Shown here piece by piece: positions 34,525 through 42,584 of a DNA stretch of 64,000 nt. Below the pieces are notes generated by a model. It made no database searches, had not been told where the DNA came from, and worked only from the letters and a program-made list of their open reading frames with translations. Made by a program: the position numbers and the translations under genes. The stretch is from positions 190,716-254,715 of the forward strand of contig JAJEEE010000025.1 in assembly GCA_022821145.1 (NCBI GenBank). The letters are read 5' to 3'. The DNA is from Acidobacteriota bacterium (GTDB lineage: Bacteria > Acidobacteriota > Terriglobia > 20CM-2-55-15). Positions within the stretch are counted from its first letter, which is position 1; each line of letters begins with the position of its first letter.

Positions 34525-35193
34525 ATGGACCGCGGCTTCTTCCTCGATGAGCTGTACCCCTTCCAGGACGATGTGCTCCGGGTAATCGGCGACGCGGGAA
34601 CCGGTTTCTATCTGACCGGAGGAACCGCGGCGTCAAGGGGTTATCTGAACCATCGCTTCTCCGACGACCTGGACCTGTTCGTCAACGACGACGAACGTTT
34701 CTCCTTGTGGTCGGATCGCATCGTTCACGCTCTCCGATCGCCCGGCTGGGAAATCACGGTTCTGCGACGGGATGAACGGTTCGTTCGTTGCACGGTCGCA
34801 CGGCCGGGCAACGTTCCCATGAAAATCGAAATGGTGAACGACGTCCCAAGCCGGGTCGGCGTCGTTCGGGACGATCCCGTACTGGGGCGCGTGGACACGG
34901 CCGAGAACATTCTCGCCAATAAGGTCACGGCCATCATCGACCGCGAGGAACCGAAGGACCTGGCCGACGTCTGGGGATTCTGCACCCGGAAAGGTCTCAG
35001 CCTGACCGAGGCCCTCGAGAACGCCGCCAGCAAGGCGGCCGGCCTGTTCGCCCCCGACCTCGCCCGCGTGCTGTGCTCGGCCACACGCCCGAGTTGGGAG
35101 GTGGTCCGGTGGATCGAAGCTCCGCCGGCGGAGCGGTACCTGGCGGAGTTGGAAGCGTTGGGAGAATCCCTGATCCTGACGACAGGGGAATAA
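34525..35193 (+). CDS. AbiEii/MenT-like nucleotidyltransferase (toxin candidate)
   Basis: 222 aa. The nucleotidyltransferase signature is LTGGTAASRGYLNHRFSDDLDLFV (30-53), with the GG at 32-33 and acidic pair D48/D50. Later ENILANKVTAIIDREEPKDLADVW matches the conserved K-x-x-A...R-x-x-x-K-D-x-x-D block of AbiEii proteins. Such enzymes add nucleotides to tRNA or other targets and act as type IV toxins or phage-abortive factors. ATG at 34525 follows the upstream stop directly. Confidence 0.85.
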   Translation: MDRGFFLDELYPFQDDVLRVIGDAGTGFYLTGGTAASRGYLNHRFSDDLDLFVNDDERFSLWSDRIVHALRSPGWEITVLRRDERFVRCTVARPGNVPMKIEMVNDVPSRVGVVRDDPVLGRVDTAENILANKVTAIIDREEPKDLADVWGFCTRKGLSLTEALENAASKAAGLFAPDLARVLCSATRPSWEVVRWIEAPPAERYLAELEALGESLILTTGE

Positions 35194-35288
35194 CACTTCC
35201 GTTCGGTCGGAAGAATCCAGCGCCGCGCGTACCGGCGAGAGGCGGATTCCAGGACCGCGGGGACCCCGGCTCGGTCGAACGTCCGGCG

Positions 35289-35534
35289 TCACCGCCGAGT
35301 CGGACGGCGGGAGATCCGATCACGCACGTGTTTCCACGGCTCGCTTGGGGATTGACCCGCAAGAACGCGACGCTCTCGCCGTTCGATCTCCTTTTCCCAA
35401 GCCGATTGGACAACCGCGGGGTCCTGTGCGACCGAGTCGTCGAGGCTCGCCAGCAACTCCGCCGCCACGTCGGCGCGTTCGTCGGGCGACAGCGTCAAGG
35501 CCTCGCGAAGGAGCGCCTGTGCCCGATCGGTCAT
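35289..35534 (-). CDS. Addiction-module component (antitoxin-like, 81 aa)
   Basis: TLSPDERADVAAELLASLDD followed by W-E-x-E-I-x-R-R is the pattern of the 'putative addiction module component' family, short acidic helical proteins normally next to a RelE-type toxin. No RelE-like gene is adjacent on either side, so this is an orphan copy. The region 35194-35288 upstream of its stop holds nothing recognisable. Confidence 0.75.
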   Translation of the reverse strand: MTDRAQALLREALTLSPDERADVAAELLASLDDSVAQDPAVVQSAWEKEIERRERRVLAGQSPSEPWKHVRDRISRRPTRR

Positions 35535-35573
35535 AACGTCACATCAAGCCCCCTGGATGGACCGTCCGCCTCA

Positions 35574-36239
35574 TCAGCGGAACCACAGCCGCGGCCTCAG
35601 GTGCATCTCGTAGAAGAGCCACGCCTGGAACTCGATCAGGAAGGCGCGGGCGTCGGCGGCGTTGCGCCACCAGCCGTCCGGACGGAACCGGTCGTAGCGC
35701 GATCCGACGACGGCCACCTGCCAATCCGCATCGAAGACGTATCGCGCGATCAGACCGGTTCGCCGGGTGCGGTAGTTGGAGGTAACCACGATGAGCCGGT
35801 CCCAGCCCGCCTCGGCGGCGAGCTGCCGGACATGCCCGAGCTCGGCCAGCGTCTCGGCGGCGTCCGTCTCCAGCGTCATGATCGACGCGCCCGGCACGCC
35901 GAGGCCCACGAGAATCCGCATGTCGTTCTCGTATGGCGGCGCGAGGTCGATCCCCGCCCGTGCCAACTCCGGGTAACCGCCGGTCGGCCGCCGCGTCGTC
36001 AGAACCACGTTCGCGGCCAATCCGTCTCGATAGATCTCGGCCGCCTCTTGCGAACGCTCGGGCCCGCCTCCCGCCAGAACGACCACCGCGTCCGCCGCGA
36101 AGGGCTCGTCGTCGCTGACGAGCAGACCCGCCGCGCCGACCAGCAGGTCGGGCACCAGGAAGTATCCGGCCGCGATGGCCGCCGCGAGCACGACACCCAG
36201 AACGAACAACCGCGTGACGCTGAGCTTGAAGAACTTCAT
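35574..36239 (-). CDS. YdcF/SanA-like (DUF218) membrane-anchored protein
   Basis: 221 aa. N-terminal transmembrane segment (LFVLGVVLAAAIAAGYFLV), then a DUF218 domain: ADAVVVLAGGGPERSQEAAEIY, ANVVLTTRR, LETDAAETLAELGHVRQLAAEAGWDRLIVVTSNYRTRR. The family (YdcF, ElyC, SanA) is involved in envelope processes; ElyC affects peptidoglycan assembly. The start ATG overlaps the hyuB stop (ATGA), so it is the last gene of the minus-strand hyu operon. Confidence 0.85.
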   Translation of the reverse strand: MKFFKLSVTRLFVLGVVLAAAIAAGYFLVPDLLVGAAGLLVSDDEPFAADAVVVLAGGGPERSQEAAEIYRDGLAANVVLTTRRPTGGYPELARAGIDLAPPYENDMRILVGLGVPGASIMTLETDAAETLAELGHVRQLAAEAGWDRLIVVTSNYRTRRTGLIARYVFDADWQVAVVGSRYDRFRPDGWWRNAADARAFLIEFQAWLFYEMHLRPRLWFR

Positions 36240-37825
36240 CGCTGTTTTCGAACGCCCTTTCGGCGCGCCCGCCCCCAACCTCCGCCCCCCGGCGTTTCGA
36301 TCGACAGCACGTCGCCCGGCTCCATCGCCGTCTCGAACTTGGAATCCAAATCGCGCGCCGAGCCATCGGCCTTGATGATCCGGTTGCGGCCCGGTTCCCC
36401 GGGACGCCCACCCCTCAGGCCGTACGGCGCGAAACGCCGGCGTTCCGACAGCAGCGTCACCCGCGCCGGCGTCAGGAAACGAATCTCGCGCTCGATCCCG
36501 TCGCCGCCGGCATTGCGCCCCGCGCCGCCGGAACCGCGGCGCAACCGGTAGCGCTCGACGCGAACGGGATAGGCCAACTCGATCGCCTCGACCGGCGTGT
36601 TCATGGAATTGGTCATGTGCGTGTGCACGCCCGACACGCCGTCCAGGCCGGGACGCGCCCCCATGCCGCCGGCGATCGTCTCGTAGTAGGCGAACGGCTT
36701 GCCGTTTCTCGGGTCCACGCCCCCGAACGTGACGTTGTTCATGGTTCCCTGGCTCGCCGCGGGAATGCGGTCCGGCAGCGCCGGAGCGAGGCACCGGTAC
36801 AGAACGTCGACGATCCGCTGCGCGGTCTCGACGTTCCCGCCACAGACCGCGGCCGGCGGCCGCGCGTTGACGACCGTCCCCTCCGGCGCGATGACCTCGA
36901 GCGGGCGCATCCCGCCTTCCGTCGAGGGAATCGAGACGCCGACCAACGTCCGGAACACGTAGAAGACGACCGACGCGGTAATGGCGTACACCGCGTTGAC
37001 GCTGCCCCCCACCTGGAGGTCGGACTTCGAGAAGTCGATCCGGGCGCGCGACCCGCGAACCGTGATCCGGGCGTGGATGCGCACCGGCGCGTCGACGAGG
37101 CCGTCGCCGTCCAGCACGTCCTCGGCCTGGTAGACGCCGTCGGGAATCTGCCGGATGACGTGCCGCGTCATGCGTTCGGTATAGTCCAGCAGCTCGTCGA
37201 TGTAGCCCCGGACCTCCTTCAGCCCGTACTTGCCGACGATCTCCAGCAGTCGGCGTTCGCCGGTGCGGTTCGCCGCGAGCATTGCCGCCAGATCGCCGTC
37301 GCGTTCCTCGGGCGTCCGGACGTTGGCCAGCACCAGGTCCCAGACGTCGCGATTGATCTCGCCTTTCTCGATGAGCTTGACCGGCGGAATCCGCAGGCCT
37401 TCCTGGTAGATTTCCTCGGCCAGCGGCATGGAACCCGGCGTCATCCCGCCGACATCGGAGTGGTGCGCGCGCGACGCGACGAAGAAGAGCCGTTCCTGCT
37501 TGCCGAAGACACCCGAGACGAGCGTGATGTCGGGCAGGTGCGTCCCGCCCCGGTAGGGGTCGTTGAGGACGATCATGTCCCCGGGGTCGATCGTACGATT
37601 CCGGATGGCGGAAGCGACCGACAGCGGCATCGAGCCCAGGTGGACCGGCATGTGGTCGCCCTGGGCCACCATCCGGCCCTGGCCGTCGAAGATGGCGGTG
37701 GAGTAGTCCCGGCGCTCCTTGATGTTCGGGGAATACGCCGTCCGCCTCAGCGTGGCCCCCATCTCCTCGGCGATGGAATGGAACAGGCTCTTGTAGATCT
37801 CGAGCTTGACCGGGTCGAAACTCAC
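36236..37825 (-). CDS. hyuB: Hydantoinase B / 5-oxoprolinase beta-type subunit
   Basis: 529 aa HyuB-family subunit. The family opening FDPVKLEIYKSLFHSIAEEMG is followed by SPNIKERRDYSTAIFD, QGDHMPVHLGSMP, LNDPYRGGTHLPD and, at the end, LRGGRPGEPGRNRI and SIETPGGGGWG. Together with HyuA it should open cyclic imides, 5-oxoproline or a related ring with ATP, or carboxylate a ketone; the family cannot be resolved to a substrate. A GTG at 37825 overlapping the hyuA stop (GTGA) is preferred to the ATG 45 bases upstream because the family motif begins right after it. Confidence 0.9.
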   Translation of the reverse strand: MSFDPVKLEIYKSLFHSIAEEMGATLRRTAYSPNIKERRDYSTAIFDGQGRMVAQGDHMPVHLGSMPLSVASAIRNRTIDPGDMIVLNDPYRGGTHLPDITLVSGVFGKQERLFFVASRAHHSDVGGMTPGSMPLAEEIYQEGLRIPPVKLIEKGEINRDVWDLVLANVRTPEERDGDLAAMLAANRTGERRLLEIVGKYGLKEVRGYIDELLDYTERMTRHVIRQIPDGVYQAEDVLDGDGLVDAPVRIHARITVRGSRARIDFSKSDLQVGGSVNAVYAITASVVFYVFRTLVGVSIPSTEGGMRPLEVIAPEGTVVNARPPAAVCGGNVETAQRIVDVLYRCLAPALPDRIPAASQGTMNNVTFGGVDPRNGKPFAYYETIAGGMGARPGLDGVSGVHTHMTNSMNTPVEAIELAYPVRVERYRLRRGSGGAGRNAGGDGIEREIRFLTPARVTLLSERRRFAPYGLRGGRPGEPGRNRIIKADGSARDLDSKFETAMEPGDVLSIETPGGGGWGRARRKGVRKQR

Positions 37826-39837
37826 CGCGTCCTCGTCAAGATCAGGTTCCCCACGGAATCGACGTCGCATCTGAATTCGGGCGGCACGAACGTGGTGGAG
37901 CTGTACTCACCGATGACCGCCGGACCCTGGACGACGTGACCCCGCGCGAGGTCGCGCCGGTCGTAGACGCCGGCGGAACGCCACCGGCCGTTGACCCAAA
38001 CGCGCGAGCGAGCGAGCGGCCGCGCCGGCCGCCGCGTCCGGGGGATGCGCTCCACCGCCGGCTTGGGCGTCCTGCCCACGAGCGCGGTTCGCGCGTTGAC
38101 GACTTCGACCGCGCGCTCGGCATCCGAATGCCCGTAGCGCAGCTCGTGCGCGCGGTGAAAGGCCGCCTCCCAATCGCGCCCGTACGGAACGGTCAACTCG
38201 TAGGACTGTCCCACGTAGCGGACGTCGACGAAGTCCATGGCCGCGATGGCCGACCGGCGAAACCCTTCGTCCTTCAACTCGCGAACGCCCTGGGCATGGA
38301 GCGCCGCCAGCGTGCGGCGGATGAGCGAGGCGGTGGCCGGCTTTCCGACCATCGACCGGGAATAGTCTTTCCGGGCGTCGGCCAGAAGGAGACCCAGGGC
38401 CGAGAGCACGCCGGGATGCGGCGGGACGATCACGCGCGGGATTCCCAGTCCGGCGGCCAGCGTCGCCGCGTGAAGACCGCCGGCGCCGCCGAAGGTCACC
38501 AGCGAGAAGTCCCGCGCGTCGTGTCCGCGTTCGACCGAAATCAGCCGGATCGCCTGCTCCATGTTGTTGTTGACGACGTCGATCACGCCCTGGGCCAAGC
38601 GCTGTGTACTCGGCCAGCCCCGTGTCCAACGCAGGCGTCGAAGGGCGCCCACGATGCGGCCCGCGTCCAGCGCCATGCCGCCGCCCAGGAAGAAGCGGGG
38701 CAGCAACCGCCCGAGAACCACGTTGGCGTCGGTGACCGTGAACTCGGCGCCGGCGCCGTAGCAGATCGGACCCGGATCGGCCCCGGCGCTCTCGGGCCCC
38801 ACCTTCAGCGCGCCCCCGGCGTCCGCCGACGCGATCGATCCGCCGCCGGCGCCGACCGTGTGCATGTCCATCATCGGCACGCCGATCGGCATCCCGTCGA
38901 TCTCGTTCTCGCGCGTAACGCGGATCTGTCCGTCCAGTAGCGCGACGTCGGTCGACGTGCCCCCCATGTCGAAGGTGATCAGCCGCGAGTACCCCGCCTG
39001 CTCGCCCGCGGCGAAGGCGCCGACCACGCCACCGGCCGGCCCGGACAGAATCGTGTGGACCGGCGCTTTCGCCGCTGTCGCGGCTCGCACCGCGCCGCCG
39101 TTCGATTGCATCACACGAAGTTGCCGGGAACCGAGCGTCGCCGCCAACCGACCGAGATAGCGCGACATCACCGGGGCCAGGTAGGCGTTGATCACCGTCG
39201 TCGAAGTGCGTTCGTACTCGCGGTACTCGGGCAGGATCGCCGAGGACAGCGACACGGGCACGCCACGCCCGGCGAGCAGAGCACCGACGCGTTCCTCGTC
39301 CGTCGGGTCGGCGAACGAGAACAGGAACGATACGGCCACCGAATCGACCCCGAGCGCCTCGACGCGGCTCGCCAACGCGCCCAGCGCGTCCGCGTCGAGC
39401 GCGACTTCGCGCGTGCCGTCCCACAGCGTCCGTTGGCGCACGCCGATGCGGCAGTCATCGGACACCAGCGGCTCGGGCCGCGTGGTGAAGACGTCGTAGA
39501 GGTCCCGCCGCGTCTGCCGGCCGATAACCAGGACGTCCTCGAAACCCGCCGTCGTCACCAGCGCGGTCCGCGCCCCCTTGCGCTCCAGCAGCGCGTTGGT
39601 CGCGACGGTCGACCCGTGAATGACGTCACCGCCGCCCCCCAGCCGTTCCAGGCCCTTGAGAATGGCGTCTTCGGGAGCGCGCGGCGTGGAAAGCTCCTTG
39701 ACGACCTCGACCGCGCCGTCGCGGATGCGGACGAAATCGGTGAAGGTGCCGCCGGTATCGACCGCGATCCACCCGCCGGCCCCCCCGGCTCCCCCGCGGC
39801 CGCGGGTCCGCCGGCGGGGCCTGTCACCGCCCGCCAT
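37822..39837 (-). CDS. hyuA: Hydantoinase A / 5-oxoprolinase alpha-type subunit
   Basis: 671 aa actin-like ATPase subunit. VDTGGTFTDFV (26-36) is the nucleotide-binding phosphate loop; HGSTVATNALLERKG, SNGGAVRAA, GPAGGVVGA, TFDMGGTSTDVALLDG and FGGAGGLHA are all standard HyuA blocks. Before the domain is an unusual 22-residue Arg/Gly-rich leader (RPRRRTRGRGGAGGAGG), possibly not part of the mature fold. The start lies right after the stop of the methyltransferase gene at 39841, in one operon. Confidence 0.9.
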   Translation of the reverse strand: MAGGDRPRRRTRGRGGAGGAGGWIAVDTGGTFTDFVRIRDGAVEVVKELSTPRAPEDAILKGLERLGGGGDVIHGSTVATNALLERKGARTALVTTAGFEDVLVIGRQTRRDLYDVFTTRPEPLVSDDCRIGVRQRTLWDGTREVALDADALGALASRVEALGVDSVAVSFLFSFADPTDEERVGALLAGRGVPVSLSSAILPEYREYERTSTTVINAYLAPVMSRYLGRLAATLGSRQLRVMQSNGGAVRAATAAKAPVHTILSGPAGGVVGAFAAGEQAGYSRLITFDMGGTSTDVALLDGQIRVTRENEIDGMPIGVPMMDMHTVGAGGGSIASADAGGALKVGPESAGADPGPICYGAGAEFTVTDANVVLGRLLPRFFLGGGMALDAGRIVGALRRLRWTRGWPSTQRLAQGVIDVVNNNMEQAIRLISVERGHDARDFSLVTFGGAGGLHAATLAAGLGIPRVIVPPHPGVLSALGLLLADARKDYSRSMVGKPATASLIRRTLAALHAQGVRELKDEGFRRSAIAAMDFVDVRYVGQSYELTVPYGRDWEAAFHRAHELRYGHSDAERAVEVVNARTALVGRTPKPAVERIPRTRRPARPLARSRVWVNGRWRSAGVYDRRDLARGHVVQGPAVIGEYSSTTFVPPEFRCDVDSVGNLILTRTR

Positions 39838-39840
39838 GGG

Positions 39841-40893
39841 TCACTTATACACCAGGAAGAACTGCTGCATGGCGCTTGCGACGTCGAGCTTCTCGAAGCG
39901 ACCGAAGCCGGCCTCCGCGGCAAGGCGGCGCGCGCCGGCTTCGCCGATGATCGTGCCCAGTCCGGCGCCGCCCTCGGCCAGCGATACGGTCAGGCAATGG
40001 TACGGACTCAACGCGGAACGCATCCGGCCGGGCGCGTTCCGGTTCTCGGCGGGATCGTGCGACCCGGCGGGCTCCGACCAGAAAACCGCCCCCTCGTCGT
40101 CGAGACGCGTCCGGATTCCGGCGAGAACGCCGATCGGGTCGTTCATGTCATGAATGCAGTCGATGGCCAGGACCAGGTCGAACTTCTCGGACGCCGGCAG
40201 GGACTCGAGGTCCGTTTCACGGAAACGCACGTTGGCGGTCCCGGCCTCGGCCAGGAGCCCGCACGCCTTGGCGATGCTCGGGCCGTGGGGATCGATCCCC
40301 ACGACCGAGGATCTCGTATATGCCTGACCGATGGCGATGCTGGCCCGGCCGAGCCCGCACCCGACGTCCAGGACACGGATCCCCGATTCGAGTCGCTGGA
40401 CCATGCCGGGCGCGGCCGGCAGCCATGACGCCGTCAACTGGTGCTCGAACCACGCCCGGTGCATCCGGTCGATCGATTCGGGTATCTCCTCGCCGAGGTC
40501 GTCGAAGGCGATGCCGCCCCCGTTCCGAAAACACTCGATGAGCCGCTCGGTCAACCCCAGCGAGGGCAAAGCGAACTGGAACGCGCCCGCGGCAAAGACC
40601 GGGGAATCCTCCTCGGCCAGGACGGCCTTCTGGTCCCTCGTCATGAAATACGTCCCGGCGTCCAGGTCGCACTCCACGTAACCGGCGCTGACCATGGCCT
40701 TGAGCCATTCCCGGACGTAGCGCTCGTCGAGTCCCAGCCTCCCCGCCAGGTCGGAGCTGCTGGCGGCGCCGTCCCGGGCCAGCGCCTTGAACAACCCCAG
40801 CCGGTCGCCGATGTACCCGAGGCCGGCGACGAACGCGCCCCCGACGTCGGCGATCACCTGTTGCACGATCTGCCGTCTGGGGTTGTCAGTCAT
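39841..40893 (-). CDS. Class I SAM methyltransferase with N-terminal winged helix
   Basis: 350 aa. Residues about 5-95 form a winged helix (SSDLAGRLGLDERYVREWLKAMVSAGYVE) as in Rv2258c-like and ubiquinone/menaquinone-type transferases; the Rossmann core follows with RVLDVGCGLGRASIAIGQ (about 170-190), VVGIDPHG and FDLVLAIDCIHDM. The C-terminus (ASAMQQFFLVYK) is typical for this group. The substrate is unknown. It leads the operon with hyuA, hyuB and the YdcF-like gene; spacing suggests co-expression, while the biochemical link is unclear. Confidence 0.85.
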   Translation of the reverse strand: MTDNPRRQIVQQVIADVGGAFVAGLGYIGDRLGLFKALARDGAASSSDLAGRLGLDERYVREWLKAMVSAGYVECDLDAGTYFMTRDQKAVLAEEDSPVFAAGAFQFALPSLGLTERLIECFRNGGGIAFDDLGEEIPESIDRMHRAWFEHQLTASWLPAAPGMVQRLESGIRVLDVGCGLGRASIAIGQAYTRSSVVGIDPHGPSIAKACGLLAEAGTANVRFRETDLESLPASEKFDLVLAIDCIHDMNDPIGVLAGIRTRLDDEGAVFWSEPAGSHDPAENRNAPGRMRSALSPYHCLTVSLAEGGAGLGTIIGEAGARRLAAEAGFGRFEKLDVASAMQQFFLVYK

Positions 40894-41040
40894 GGCAGTC
40901 CACTGGATTGCAAATCAAGCGAATGATCCCGCGAACCCGAGGAGTCCGGTACCTGCGCATCACTCGCTGGGTCGAGGGACTCACGAACACGACGGGCGCC
41001 ACCGAATCCTGGCGGGTACGCCGTCGAGTCGCAGCGCCGA

Positions 41041-41256
41041 TCACTCGGCCCGGAGGGATCGCAATGGCAGTGCTTCGGCCTCAAGCGCGCCAAGGTCGAG
41101 TTGCTGTGACGCCTGATCGATATCGAAACCAACCACTTTGCCGTCCGCGTCAAGATCGACGTTGAGCCCGTCGGAGACTTCATGCGTCGTGGCGCCCGCG
41201 CCGGGTCTCAATTCGATATAGAGGCTGTCCGTTTCAGGATAGTAGTGGAGCTTCAT
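41041..41256 (-). CDS. DUF2283 protein
   Basis: 71 aa. MKLHYYPETDSLYIELRPG, then GLNVDLDADGKVVGFDIDQASQ is the DUF2283 pattern, a small beta-rich protein commonly encoded right after a DUF4258 gene in a putative toxin-antitoxin pair. Its ATG overlaps the stop of the upstream broken DUF4258-like frame (ATGA), supporting that pairing. Confidence 0.8.
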   Translation of the reverse strand: MKLHYYPETDSLYIELRPGAGATTHEVSDGLNVDLDADGKVVGFDIDQASQQLDLGALEAEALPLRSLRAE

Positions 41257-41568
41257 GACGCGTCCTTCCTGAATCCCCTGTCAAAGAAAGCATTATGGAC
41301 CGTTTTCCCATCGGCAAGCGTCACGACGCGCAGAACCCGGACCGTATCGTCTCCGGGCCGTTTCGACCTCGCCCCGGAAACGAAAACGACCGTCCTCTTG
41401 CTCCTCGCGACGAAGTGGATCCGCTGTGACCGCGAAGCACCGATCCCTGTGAAGACAGGGGCGCTTGCGCAAGACTTGTTCGTCAAAATATTGCGTCGTT
41501 CTCACGTGTTCGGACCGCGCCAAGATTCTTCGATCCGTGGTCTCGGCCCTCCGGCATGACGTGGACAT
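41253..41568 (-). pseudogene. DUF4258-like gene disrupted by a frameshift
   Basis: Two overlapping minus-strand frames together read like one small protein. The first gives RREEQEDGRFRFRGEVETA, the second, shifted by one base between about 41375 and 41355, gives DTVRVLRVVTLADGKTVHNAFFDRGFR up to the stop at 41253. That combination (DGRxRxxG, then LRVV...DG..VHNAFFDR) is how I recall DUF4258-type partners of DUF2283 ending. The upstream start is uncertain; an ATG at 41568 is possible. Either a decayed toxin gene or a sequence error. Confidence 0.4.
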
Positions 41569-41864
41569 TATGGACGGTTTTGTCACCGGAATGCGTTTCC
41601 ACACGGGACATCGGGGCAGCTTCCTCGCCCGGCGCCTGGAAAGAGGCGGTCCGAACTCTGCGTGCGGCGGGCTGGGCGGCCGATTCGATAGGTCCGGGCC
41701 GACCGTCTCGAATGCCCCCGTCCGGCCGGGGAGCGACGATGGCGGGATTCGCGTTCTGGTGGAAAAAAGTCGCGTTTTGTGCGTAACTTCCGGGAATCGC
41801 GCGACTAACTGATGCTGTTGGCGTTCTCTCGCGTATCGAGCGGCTGCGGGAGTGCGATCGTGCC
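41569..41864. other. Gap with a possible second remnant of the same toxin family
   Basis: 296 bases without a supportable gene. On the minus strand near 41600-41560 one frame reads RVETHSGDKTVHNVHV, similar to VVTLADGKTVHNAFF of the gene next door; at DNA level CATTATGGACCGTTTT (41291-41306) and CATTATGGACGGTTTT (41566-41581) differ by one base. This may be a partial duplication. Confidence 0.35.
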
Positions 41865-42584
41865 ATGGGTCCAAGATACCGATACCTTGTCATCGTCGTG
41901 GCGTTCGGAGCACTGGCCGTGCTGTTCGTCGCGAACCGCCGGTACGTCTACTCCGACTCGCTCGACGCGCTGCCGGCTCTGACGGCGGCGCACATCGTCG
42001 ACCCGCGCCATTCCGGCGCGACGTTCCAGTTCGAAGGACGCGTCAACTCGGTTGGAACGTCGCGGCAGGGAATCGTGTTCATGGAAGTGTACGATCCGGC
42101 GGAGGACATCTACCTCGACGTTCCCGTATTTCCGTCGCTCGGCTGCCTCCCGGTGAAACCGGAGCGCGGCGAGACGGTGCGCGTCACCGGTAACCTGGGG
42201 ATGTACTCCGGCCAGCCGCAGCTCCGCCCGCTTTCGGCCGCGCACGTGGAATTGACCGAACGGCCCGGGGATCCGGTGTCCGTGGCCCAGGCGGCAGCCC
42301 GCGGCGGCGCCGCGCTTCTTGTCGGCCCGGTGATCGCCGTCGAAGCGGAGTACTTCGAGAGCCAAGCCGGCATGGAACACGTGCGGCTGACGCTTGCCGA
42401 CGCGGAAGACCGAACCGCCGCGCGCGCGATGGTGGCGGGAATCATGTTCGAAGGCGAGCAGACGGCCTGCGAAGTCGATCGGCTCCTGTCGGACGATCCG
42501 TTCATGGTGACGGCGGAGGTGGACACGTTCCAGGACGCGCCGTCACTCAACGTCCAGCGGGTGTTCGCGATCGGCGCATGGTGA
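41865..42584 (+). CDS. Membrane-anchored OB-fold-like protein
   Basis: 239 aa. One N-terminal membrane helix (YLVIVVAFGALAVLFVA), then two beta-rich modules: ATFQFEGRVNSVGTSRQGIVFMEVYD with GETVRVTGNLGMYSGQPQLRP, and a second LLVGPVIAVEAEYFE...VRLTLADAED with DDPFMVTAEVDTFQ. Both follow the layout of tRNA_anti/nucleic-acid-binding OB folds. It overlaps the start of the permease-nuclease fusion gene by 7 bases, so the two are co-translated and probably work together outside the membrane on nucleic acid. Confidence 0.65.
   Translation: MGPRYRYLVIVVAFGALAVLFVANRRYVYSDSLDALPALTAAHIVDPRHSGATFQFEGRVNSVGTSRQGIVFMEVYDPAEDIYLDVPVFPSLGCLPVKPERGETVRVTGNLGMYSGQPQLRPLSAAHVELTERPGDPVSVAQAAARGGAALLVGPVIAVEAEYFESQAGMEHVRLTLADAEDRTAARAMVAGIMFEGEQTACEVDRLLSDDPFMVTAEVDTFQDAPSLNVQRVFAIGAW

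Noticed and set aside
37826..37870. Upstream ATG for hyuB adding 15 residues
   Set aside because: The added Arg/Asp-rich residues are just the hyuA 3' end in another frame; the GTGA overlap and family N-terminus favour the GTG at 37825.
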